Source: Purshia tridentata
Taxonomy: Eukaryota > Streptophyta > Magnoliopsida > Rosales > Rosaceae
Assembly: GCA_003254885.1 (NCBI GenBank)
Contig: QANT01005788.1
Coordinates: forward strand, 124,422-188,421
DNA length: 64,000 nucleotides
Direction of reading: 5' to 3'
A program made the position numbers and the translations under genes. The notes beneath the pieces are model-generated. The model was not told the DNA's origin, made no database searches, and saw only the letters and a list, made by a program, of their open reading frames with translations. Positions 48,744 through 64,000 of this stretch are shown piece after piece; position 1 is the first letter of the stretch, and each line of letters begins with the position of its first letter.

Positions 48744-50112
48744 GTTGTGAGCGAATTCTCCAAAGCTCCAAACACGCACTGTTTACATCAAACTTGAGAG
48801 AGGTTTCGCTCCGAATTCTTCCAATTCCTCTGCTTGTTTGGACGGTTGAGTGGCCTTTGCTTCTCCAATTCCCAGATAGAGAGAAATAGGAATTGGTTGG
48901 TTGGTTGGTTGGTTTCTCAGAAAGTGGTGGAGAAAGTTTGAGGTTTGTTAGTGCAGAGTTATATATTTGCTGGCTGCTCAATCATGCCTGCTGGGTCTGT
49001 ACTGGACTGGACTGGACTGGACTTGACTGGGCCTCTGCCCCTGGTTGGTTAAGTAATGTTTGGGTTTGAGGGGGTGTTTGGAGACTTGGATAAGAGTGTT
49101 TCAATTCCCAGAGATTCTGGGAATTGGGGTATCATTAGTTGTTGGTCATAATGTTATCATAATCGTAGTTGAAAATTGCATTTGGCCTACCCACACATGT
49201 AATGATAAATGATATTTAATTTGCCCTTTTTTCCAGGGCAAATTTTTTCTTCTCTGACCAGATTACAAGGCTAGAATGCTGAAGTACCAAAAGGTAGAAC
49301 CAAGCAAATAAAATATAGGATTAGGAGGTAAGAACCCAACTTCTTCTTCTCAGCTTTGTGGACTTTGTGTTGTGGTTGCCTTTGCTTACCCAAAAACAAG
49401 GGAAGTTTGATTTGGCTTGTTTATCTATATAAATTTTGCTTATTTGTCTAGTCCAAATCTGTGTATTATCCATCTACAATTTGGTACTAAATATTCTTAT
49501 TGGTGAATGGTGAATGGTGACTTGGTGAGTGAACCTCCAAGATACAGTTTATTAGTTCCATTAAGATTGTCTTGTTTATGGTTGTTAAAATGTATGCGTT
49601 GAATTCACATGAATGACCCAACCATAAAAAGATAAGTATCAGGTGAGCTTTAACTCGCACGTCTAGAATTACTTAATACATGTGATTAGCGAGTAATTAC
49701 ACATTTGGAATTTACCTTTATGCCCTTGTACTCCAAAGGAGTGGATTGTGGAGGTTTTCCTAATTACTAAAATAAAATTGTATGCACATAATTTGCGAAA
49801 ATTTATCATCCCTGATTGAATACCAAAACTTAGCTTCAACTTTATGAAGATTTTGAGTTTTATACTTTCATCCACAATACAAAGCAATAAAATGTCATTT
49901 GTAACTCTCCATCACCCTTCAAATGAAATAAAAAAGAATGCTACTTCCATACATGTAAACAAAAGTACAAAACCTGAGATTGGGATATTACTAAACGAAA
50001 TTCACCATTTTTGAGCAAGTGTTTGTGGCTCTGAATAAAATAGGCATCCTGAAAGTTTTTCTGCCAAAATATGCATCCTAAGAAAATGAACCACCAGAGG
50101 TTTGCAATTGCA
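48744..50112. other. Intergenic region between the potassium transporter and the CPBP gene
   Basis: The CPBP promoter and leader lie near 48744-49000, with two short tandem repeats: GGTTGGTTGGTTGGTTGG (about 48894-48912) and the GGACT unit repeat (about 49002-49026). The rest is AT-rich, with the transporter 3' UTR at the right end. I see no gene. Confidence 0.55.
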
Positions 50113-53100
50113 TTACACAATATAGTTCATGCCCACCTTAATCAAGCAAATATGAGGAATGTTCAAAGTAACAGCAGGGGACCGGCAATTTTTACGTAAG
50201 AAAGAGTAGGCAATGTCGATAGCACACTTCTTTAAAAAAAATGAATTCCATTTTGCCTTTAAATACCCGTGGCCTATTACATATGCTACCCCAGCATGCT
50301 TTGCTTCCACAAGTTGCAAGAGCTGCTCCCTCACACGTGGATCATCCTTTTTTTTGGCATCCAGCAACCCAAACCGAGCCCGCCGCCAATAGTTGAGCTT
50401 TGGTGATTCTTGCTCATACGTGGCCTGCAAATTCTGCAGCGTGGATGACTTGCAGCTGCTCACAATGGTTGAAGAACTTGAACTGCTGCTTTTTCCTTGA
50501 CTGGAAAGTTGTGACATTACCAATCTTGTGCCGAACTTCCCAGATGTCCTCACAACTGCCATGCGGCCGTCCACAGTGCCTTCAGGTGCTCCATAACCTT
50601 CTGCTTCCATTTGGATGAACTCTGCTATGCTCATCACCAGGTCAATTTCAAAGTCGTCGTCATGTCTAAAGACATCTTTGTACCCATTTCGAATCATACA
50701 GCGGTACATCCCGTAAGATATGGGACCAATCCGACCAATGAGATACCTTTCGTTTTGGGGTACATATGGAACGGGAACAGTTTTAACGCAAACAAAGACA
50801 ACCACTTGGTAAAAGGCTGGTAAGTTGGTTAAGAAATGAGTAAATGTTGCTGGGACTCCGCTAGCCAACTCAGTGTAGATGAGGCCAATCCCAGGGACCC
50901 TAACAATCCCAAGACTAGGACCCAGCGTGAGTATCCACTTCATGGAAACCTTGTTATGCATGTCATACAAATACTTCTTCCTCGTGCCATATTGCCAGAC
51001 ATACATAATTACCAAGTAGACTACAGATAAAGCAAGGGGAACCCATCCACCTTTAAGGATTCTCATACATGAAGATGAAAGGTAGATGATTTCAATTGAA
51101 CCAAAAAGTAGACTAAATAAAAGGGCAAGCATAAAACTCTTGTGCCAAACAAGGTTGATGACTAGTGATGTCAACAACGTCGTTATGAATGTCACAGCCA
51201 AATATGCAATCCCTGATAATAAGACAGCAAGACAAGTTCTCAATAACCAAAACAAAAGACCTAGAAATTTACTATATTTTTATTATCATTTGACCATATA
51301 ATGCATAACATACACTGGAGAAAGTAATAATTTTCACCCTTTGATGGGTCAACCAGATCTCCACCCAACTAGGAAGTCTTGATTACATGTAATCTATACA
51401 TGTTTTGCCTGGATATGAATATAAGTTAAGCTACTGATTAACAGCTGAGTATGTCATGTCAAGGTACCATAAAGGATGGGAAGGCATAGGTCCTTAGACA
51501 CTGTAGGTTCTTGCTATTAAAAAGAAAGCAGTTTTTTGCATGAATTATAAACCTGTTACCATTGTCATACCTACTGAATATAACCAAGTAGCCTTTTTAA
51601 AGAAAATGCACAATCTGCAGAATTCCAATGAACTGACATATATTTGGGTAAGAGCAGCTTATTCTGTCCAGAGAAAGTCACCATTTACCAAAGTACCACC
51701 TATCTGGTTCAGGGTAATTCGGAAGGGCAAAAATTATGATTAAAAAAAAAAAAAAAACCAAACACTTCTATCATGATTTATGTCTATTTTTCGGACATGC
51801 TATGTTTTTTGGTTTTTTAACCCAGAAATGCTTCGCAACATGCTATTGATTTCTTAATAACTGTCACATTATGTATGAGCATATATGATACTCAACCAAA
51901 AATTTTATTTCCATAGAGAACACTGACATGTTCTTTGATGGACTTAACCAAGTATATAACATGTGCAAACACTCACCAACAGGGGCAATAATGTTAACTT
52001 ATATTAGAAGTTTTTTTTTTTAAAGAGCAAAGATGACATACCATAAGCATTTGCTATACGATTTGTGTCTCGAAGACCAATTGTGACAGCGAGACTGAGA
52101 ATCATAAGAATCCAGTTTATCTCAGGGATGTATATCTGACCAGGGATCCGTCTCCGAGTGACAACCTTGACACGAGGGAAACATCGTATTGCATGGCATT
52201 GCTTGATAACTGAGAATGTGGAAGCAATAACAGGTTGACTGGCAACAATGGCGGCCAAAGGTGCAACCACAAGTACTGGCCAAACTAAGGGAACTACAAA
52301 CATGACATGAAGATAATTTTTTATTTAGATATGACGGTCATGTAAGTCAAATAATAGCAATTCTTAATGGAATCAACCTTAAATATATAATGCAAGAATG
52401 CTCAATCTTTACAATGCCAAGTGTCAAAGGGAGATGCAGGCTGTTAAATAGTTTTTTTTTGTTTCTATAGTTTTATATGTTCTCTCTTATTTCTTCTCCA
52501 CCCCTCTCATGCCTCATCTCTCTCCCTCCTTTCTCCCATATCTTTCACCCATCTTTTTAACTATAAAAATAAAAATAAAAAAGAACTGAAAATAAAAAAA
52601 CAAAAGCTTTACCAAGCAGGGCCTAACTCAGCCACATTGAGGCATATGCGCCTGCCTTTTATAAAATACTAGATGGTCTACTGGACAACACTTTTTAGAT
52701 GCTTACCTGGAATAGAAGCATAGAAGCCCATAGACACTGCAGACAGATTTCTTGAAAGAAATGCAGCTTGTCCCATGTATTGAAGTATTACACATGGATA
52801 AATCACACAGCAAAATGCCACCTGCACATAGCAACAAGTGTTAGTGTTTCCCTAGCAACCTAGAACTGCTGATCAAAGCCACAATAATTACAAGCGTGAA
52901 TAGAGGCTATTGAGGAATGGTGAAGCTGCAGGGTAAAATTCAAACATAAGATTCACTTTTCAAAAGAAGTTGTCTAAAAGTAGGAACTGCTTAAAATGAG
53001 GTTGTGAAAATGAGGTAGCCATATTATTTAAGCATATTGGTGAAGCTGTGACAAAATCTTTAAAGTTAAAAAAAAGTTTCACTTTTCAAAAGTTGTTTGA

Positions 53101-54164
53101 ATAAGGACGCATCAGAAAACAATTTCCCCAGCCTTCCCTTCTTCAACAGTCCACATAGCACAGCAGACTGGAAAAACCAATTCATGAAGGATAGAGTGCA
53201 AAATACTCCAGAAAGATGCCCGAGTATCATTTATATAGAAATTATGTGGGACATACATAATGCTTTGATCACCAACCAGAAAAATGAGGTCAAAATTTAG
53301 AAATGCCCCTGCCAGTTAAGGCTGTTCTTCAGAGCAATAGCAGACGAATTGTGATTTCCCACAATCAAACCAAAAGAGGATTTATGCCTTAATAGTTAAT
53401 ACCACTCTTTGTGTAGTCTAGGTCAGCCTCTGACACTTACAGGAAACCCCATCATGTAGGCAAAAGAAAAATAAAAGCAAAATATATATGAAATGGAATT
53501 TGAAATAAGCCAACTAGCTCATCTGCCATCAGTGTATGACATAGGAGTTATAACATAAGCTGTATTGAAAAAGAAAAATAATAATAGTAATAAGAACAGC
53601 AACATGATGATGATGTCATTGATGATAAATAAACGCACATAGATAGACCCCTTCAAACTTCTGTATAGTTTAGGTTACCCTGATTGACCAATAAAAACCC
53701 CTCCTATAAATCAGATAGCCAGAATGCAACACCTTAAAGTTGATAATTGAACTCACTCCCCATCTAAAACCCCAACTAAGTGAGACTAACATATGTTTTC
53801 CACCACTCAAGGTCACCATGACTTCATTGTATCGTGTAGAAAACTGTAAAGTATGCACATTTAATGCTTCAGTTGCATGGGTTATCCTTCCTGTTGACCA
53901 AAGCATGTTACTCCTAAAAACAAGCGTGATAACAAGTTACTGGGTAGTTCCATTTCATTTCACAGACACATTGAGCATATCAGAATCTGAAAAGGAACTG
54001 TCAGACAAGAAGTTTCACTGTTTTTTTTTTTTGGTAGAAAAAAGTTTCACTGTTTTAATGACAATGTATTGCTATCCCAGTCATGTGTAGTTTAATAAAT
54101 CTGTTCTTCACACCCCTGGGCCTCAAAACCTCTTAAGAATTGCAAAAAAAAAAAAAAAAAAAAN

Positions 54165-54197
<33 letters not shown>

Positions 54198-56290
54198 AAA
54201 TGACCAAATAGCTATTATTTTTCATCTTGACTTCAAGGAAAGGTTAGCACAAACTAAAAGTCCTAATTTGCAATTAGCAGTTGTGCATACCCTTATAGGT
54301 GTTGCTTTGAAGTTGCCAAGATTTGAAAACATGGATCCAGTTCCTGCAATTGACAAAAAGCATCAGTAATACATAAAAGTAAAAGCTACGGAACACACAA
54401 TTATGAGAAGTAAAACCTACAGAACAAAAAAGTCCAAGTGCCTTACTTACCAGTAATACATAAAAGTATTCCTCCAAGAGAAATCCAACCATCTTTTCCT
54501 GTCCTCTTAAAGAATATGTAAATATAATACGGAGAAAGAGCTTGATATACTCTTGTATTCCACTCGATGATGTTGTAGATTCCAATAGCAGCAATCAACA
54601 GTATCCAAAGGATCACAATGGGAGTAAATATGAAGGCCACCTTGTGGAAGCCACGGTGTTGCAAAACAAAAAGTCCAACTAATAAAATAAAGCCAATAAA
54701 AACCACGGCACCTGTGATTGTGTAGAAGATTAGCAGCTAGAATGGCATAAGATAAATTTTTTAAGAGCGAGTAAAATTTTTATATGGAAAAAAGGCAATT
54801 CTGCGAATCCCCAAACTCTATCTTTTCCCCTTTCCCTCTTGCAACTTTATTGGTACGGTGCTGAAATCTCAGTCTGAGAGGCCATGATTCCCTTCCATTA
54901 TGCAGCCAAGCAATTCATTGTGAATTCAGCATATGGAAGTGACTGTTCGACAAGATTATGGTCGAGCTAGCGGATGCAACCTTATTTGCACAATATCAGA
55001 CACAATTATACATGTATATATACATATATACATAAACAAGTTTGGAACTTGTAGCAAGACCAGATAATCCAGACAACTACTTAAGTTCATTATCATAACA
55101 TATATCTTTATATTGGATGAATAAATATTAAATATTAAATTTTATTAAGATAAGATTTATTTAACATATTTATATGGATATATTATATTGTTGGCAAGAA
55201 ACACTCACTATTATGCACATTCTTTGCAAATTTTAGCCCTTCAACAGATGCAACAACTGCAAAAAACCAAACATTTATTAGCACAGGTTGTTAAAGAGAT
55301 AAGCAATGGCACTGTACAAAATAAATCAATGCAAAGACTACAAGTCCCACTGGAATTTTTTTAAGGGATCAAAAAGTCAAACAAAGAAAATTCACCTGTT
55401 ATTGTAGGAGTGAGGATACCAACGCAAATCACCATGCAAGCTCCAGATAAAACTAGAAGAAGTAAACAGGTTTTTGCACTTTTATGTCTCTCAATAAATT
55501 CTTTCAATGGAGAAGTCGGTCTGTTCCTATGGGAACGACCTTTGTAACGATACGTAGAGATCTCCTCATCAGCCGCTTGATGATTAGGCAGCAAACAGAT
55601 TTTCGCATTTCTGCAAAGGAGTGAGTATAATGCAATAATCCCACCTGCCAATGTCTCAACAATGCAACCATAAATCCACAAAACAACAAAAGGGCTTACA
55701 TAATCAATGACAAGTGTATCAACAGATTCAGCATTTACCTTCACCATTATCGTCAATGCCCAACATGATGACAACATACTTTAACAATGAAATAAGATTA
55801 ATAGTCCAGAAGATCAACGAAAACACCCCAAGTACTACATCCTCAGTTTGGTAATTCAACAACCCTCCAGAAAATGCACATCTATAAACATAAATAGGGG
55901 AAATGCTCAACGCACCAAACACCAAACCAAAACTCCCATACACCGAAAGGACAGTTTGTTTAATTTGACCTCTACTGTAAACCTGTTAAAAGAAAACATA
56001 GTGCATAAATTTCGAGCTTTTAAGCTAAACAGTAAACATGTAACTATCCAAACACAATGTATGCAATCAATAACTATAGCAGAATATATGCTAAAGTATT
56101 CGAAACCTATTCGTCAATATGACTCATCGAGCTATCAGATTCTAACCAAAAGCTGTATCTTCATTTTCAATTCAATGAATACGAAAAAAATTAGGAAATT
56201 CGAAAAGAATGGCTTGGTTTCGCAGCATTTTATTGCCATATCTCATTAATATTTCCCAGGAAACAAACGGAAAATTGAAGTTTTTACCAT
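50113..56290 (-). CDS. KUP/HAK/KT potassium transporter with unusual N-terminal motif (774 aa)
   Basis: The nine coding exons are 56290-56288 (ATG only), 55982-55739, 55644-55396, 55256-55209, 54711-54451, 54343-54291, 52821-52707, 52293-52042 and 51212-50113. A multi-pass membrane protein of usual KUP length. DDNGEGG (78-84), [34 protein letters not shown] and the C-terminal [15 protein letters not shown] fit the plant family, which moves K+ with H+ across the plasma membrane or tonoplast. The first-membrane-segment motif, normally G-[V/L]-[V/L]-[Y/F]-G-D-[L/I]-x-T-S-P-L-Y, here reads [13 protein letters not shown]: Ala25 replaces the conserved Asp, and Thr is Ile. An in-frame stop lies upstream of the ATG, so no longer N-terminus is likely. 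The cytoplasmic tail has a poly-Ser stretch. Family subgroup unresolved. Confidence 0.9.
54010..54066. repeat. Small insertion flanked by 15-base direct repeats in a transporter intron
   Basis: AAGTTTCACTGTTTT occurs at 54010 and again about 31-32 bases further on, flanking a poly-T stretch and GGTAGAAA. This looks like a tiny retro-insertion remnant (tail plus target-site duplication) in intron 6. Confidence 0.6.
54144..54193. repeat. Poly-A run of about 50 bases containing an N
   Basis: A homopolymer in transporter intron 6 with an unresolved base at 54164. Its length cannot be trusted. It may be a retroelement tail, but I could not find the element body. Confidence 0.9.
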
Positions 56291-57234
56291 GGCCAATTGG
56301 GAATGGACCTCTACGATTTGCCCTGTGTCCTGCTGGCCTTTGAAGTTTAACGAAATGATAAGAAATTACAGATAAAAAAAAAAAAAAACAATGTTATGAT
56401 GGGAATTTGAGATAGATCGAATTTGAAGGAGTCGAACGTTGTAACAGATCCAAATCTGGCGGGTCCTTTGCCGCCGGAGTTTTCTCTTTCAGTTTTTATG
56501 TTTCAGTGGGCCTGCAAACAATATCAGCTCGCTAAAAGTTTATTTGCAGATTCTCCCTCTTTTGGTCGTTGAAATCCATATTTCAGATTCCCGGTATATT
56601 CTGATTTTTTTATGCTCGCAAGATTCACATACATTCAAGACTTAACACGTGATGAAAGAGTATATATATAAAAGGTATTATAAATATTTCACATAAAAAA
56701 GAGTTGGAAAAGTAAGTTTTGAAGAAGGGAGATTAAATTTAAAAAAGCTCAAGTGATATGAAAAGGGGATATTAGATTAAATTACCCAAAATATTACATA
56801 CAAAAAGTTGTACTAAGAATAAGAAACAGAATAAATGAGTTCAAATAATCCCAATCTTAATAAGAAATAAAAAAGCAATATGATCAGTTAAATAAAAACA
56901 ATAATAATAAACTCTCAGTCTCACATTACTAATAACATAAAAGAATAAATAGCTAAATGTTGTGAGGTTTGAGTTAACTATAACGTTGAGGAGAAAAAAC
57001 AAATTGTAATTACAACTTATATTGAATTTTTTTCAAAAGTTTGCAATGGCCAGGGCCCGCTAGTCCCTTGTAGGTTCCGCGTCTGCTGGAAATGAAGCTC
57101 ATCTCTCCCACTTTGTTGCAATCCCAAGCAGCTAAAGCCTAAAACGATATCTCAAAGTGTAACAGAACCCGCAAAATTAACAAACCAGTTAAGCCAGGAG
57201 TTTAGCTCAGCAAAACATTCAGACTCTGTTTAGT
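56291..57234. other. Intergenic region between CDPK and potassium transporter genes
   Basis: The left part is the 5' leader and promoter of the transporter (the transcribed leader extends at least to about 56350). The right part is AT-rich and ends with the CDPK 3' UTR. No repeat or gene was recognised. Confidence 0.55.
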
Positions 57235-61769
<4,535 letters not shown>

Positions 61770-64000
61770 TTTGGGGGGTGTTTTGGTCAATTTGGCGGTC
61801 AAGTGGGGGCGTTGGGTCTTCGGACAGGGAGAGACTAGCACTGGGTCTTTGTCAACGGCGGTTTGGGTGGAGTTATGTCTTGTAGCGGGAACGTGAAGAA
61901 AATGACTATAATGGACTTCATGGGAGTTGAGTTGACCATGGTTAAACATTGTTTTTAAAGAAAAAAATAAAATTATCTTTGAGTAAAAATCAAAACTAAA
62001 AAAAGAATTCAAACACCTCTCTTACATAAAATGCAAAGCATGACATACAAATACATTTTAACTCTCATAATTTGATGAGTTCACAATCTTCTTACAAGGA
62101 TATAGATTTTTCTATTAGTATATGTTTATATGTTATTAAGTGTATGTCTCAACTCAATTTTATTATTCACATGTTATCACTTTATTTAGTAAATAAAATT
62201 CAAAACTGAAGCTAACTGATGCTTCCCATAGGCAGAATCACAGGGAATCTCAACGTGATAAATGTGTACAAGTGATTTTGAGTCTTTTGGTCCATGAATC
62301 AATCGATCTTTAATGATCCAATCCATCATCCATGTGAAGGCTCAAATTGACTGAGAAAGCTCAAACTTTTACATTTCTGTTTCCTCATCATGCATTGGCA
62401 GTTTGACAGTTTGGCACTTACTGTAATCATAAATGTGAAGGACTTTTCAAATTAAAAGAAAAACAAAATATGGGAATGGTCCCTTTCTTACTTTACCAAT
62501 GTCAAAATATCCTCCACAACCAAACATGTGTTGGAATTGGAAGTGCGCCTAATGACCTTATATTTTTACTTGGTGTGTGTGTGTGTGGGGTGGTGATGGT
62601 AGTGCGGTGGTCCATTTTCATCTCCACAACACCACAAGCCCCTCTACACATCAGAGTATAGAATACTTGCAATCCTCACTACAAACACCTGGGCATCCAA
62701 TTCCACCATATGTTGGCTATGCTGTCATTATAAATTAATAGTTCATTCCTAATATGACGAATAAATAAAATGTTTTTTTTTTGTCTATTAAACAATGTGA
62801 CATGTTATATTATCAAATTATAATTTGAATCGTATCAAGTTGATAATCTAATAATTCGTCAATCAATGAATTTCAAAAGTTTAAATTATTACAAAATGTG
62901 TTAATTATGTATATCAAACTTGCACGTCCTACTTTGTATGTAGCTTTATTCTATATGTGTAAAGACTCATGTATCAGGCAAACAACAAAGAAATAAAGAA
63001 TGAAGAATGGAGATTTCGAATGCAATACCTCATATAAATAAAATTCTGATATCATATTAGACAATTATTAGACTCAAAAAACTTAGTTATAACCAATTGT
63101 TCTTATTTAGAATACGTTTGACATTCCCAAAATTGACTCACGAAAAGGCAATATGCTTCATATATATGTCACCTACAATTTACTTGAGGAAATTAATCCA
63201 ATACATGCCGACGTGGGGAAAAGAGTAGTAAGTAAAGTAATGATTTACTGAGTGAGTGAGTGTTTACTCAAGCTCGGACCAAGTGCAACAGAAGTAAACT
63301 TTTTGAGTTCGCAATACAGAGCAGGCCCTGTGATCGACTAAAGGGCCTTTAATTTGCTGCCATTGCTAAAAGGTACTTCATCATCAAATATGCACCACAC
63401 ACTCACAGAAAAAAATGTGAGACAAACTTTTGTGTGTGGTGGACTCCATGTGTTTGTGTCGGTGTTAAGACACAAATACGCGTCAGGAACACGAGAGAAT
63501 TTGCAGAATTATGAGGTGGTCAGATTCTAATCCCAAACTTAGCCCTGATCGAATTAATTTAGATACATACTTAATTTGGTCATCTTTCCCATCCATCCAT
63601 CCCCATCTACAGTGGAACTCCTTAATCACTTTTTCTTGTCAAATCTCAGTTTATCTTACATCATTTTATTCCTTGAATATGTTCCTCATTAATTGAAGAA
63701 AGAGGGGACAAAACAAATCGTCCTCAGAAATAGATAGATGGAGCACTAAAATACCTGCAATTTTATGCAGTATATAGTAATAAAGTAACGTAAGATATAC
63801 TATATTAATTAGCTAAGAATCATGGAATAAATTTCTCTGTCTCAGTTCAGGAATAAATTAGGCATATATAAAAACACATGAAATATGATGATATTAGATG
63901 GATGGATGGCTAGTTAGAGGAAAGAATTAAAGAACATGTTATGCTTAAAATCACTGAGGCTAAGAGGATAGAAAAGGAACAGCCACCAGAGATTGCTGAA
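61770..64000. other. Upstream region of the CDPK gene to the window end
   Basis: 61770-62010 is GC-rich compared with the spacer and is the likely 5' leader of the CDPK gene. Beyond it I see AT-rich spacer, a short (GT)n near 62574-62587, and no gene with recognisable coding content. Confidence 0.55.

Noticed and set aside
61770-62012. Longer CDPK start (extra 81 residues, beginning MNSFFSF)
   Set aside because: The family needs Met-Gly for myristoylation. MGGNCS at 61769 provides this, and the extension is Phe/Lys-rich leader-like sequence.

Overview
This window is nuclear DNA from a flowering plant, most likely a eudicot. It is AT-rich, its genes carry GT-AG introns, and its protein families are plant-specific: Aux/IAA, CDPK, KUP/HAK potassium transporter, a chloroplast-type CPBP protein and a peroxisomal DHNA-CoA thioesterase. 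The intergenic DNA is dense in small fold-back (MITE-like) elements, microsatellites and short tandem duplications. I cannot name the species. Two single N characters (28616 in a CT repeat, 54164 in a poly-A run) mark places where the assembly is uncertain. Exon models were built by hand from splice sites and reading-frame continuity; UTR ends were not determined.

Layout: 2505-4833 (+) a Glu/Lys-rich low-complexity protein; 11590-12655 (+) a non-canonical Aux/IAA repressor of the IAA31 type; 14585-17199 (+) BSH, the SNF5 subunit of SWI/SNF chromatin remodelers; 19434-19893 (-) a 74-residue plant small protein in two exons; 27321-27566 (-) an 81-residue small protein; 28655-28738 (+) a doubtful micro-ORF; 31199-32211 (+) DHNAT1-like peroxisomal thioesterase; 35374-40456 (-) a 16-exon AAA ATPase of the plant Msp1/spastin-like group; 44757-44840 (-) tRNA-Leu(CAA); 46214-48743 (-) a CPBP-family membrane protein with a likely plastid transit peptide; 50113-56290 (-) a KUP/HAK/KT potassium transporter; 57235-61769 (-) a calcium-dependent protein kinase. 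From 35 kb onward all genes lie on the minus strand; the first 18 kb is plus strand. The stretch from 17.2 to 31 kb is gene-poor.

The genes are independent eukaryotic units, not an operon or cluster pathway. Auxin signalling, chromatin remodeling, phylloquinone precursor synthesis, organelle membrane quality control, K+ transport and Ca2+ signalling are all represented, but nothing in the sequence ties them into one system.

I found no clearly new multi-gene system. The points most worth checking are: the KUP transporter has alanine where the family has a nearly invariant aspartate in the first membrane segment; the Aux/IAA protein has a degenerate auxin degron; a two-exon small-protein gene carries a perfect 16-bp hairpin in its intron; and there are several fold-back elements, one with a tandem duplication inside one arm only.
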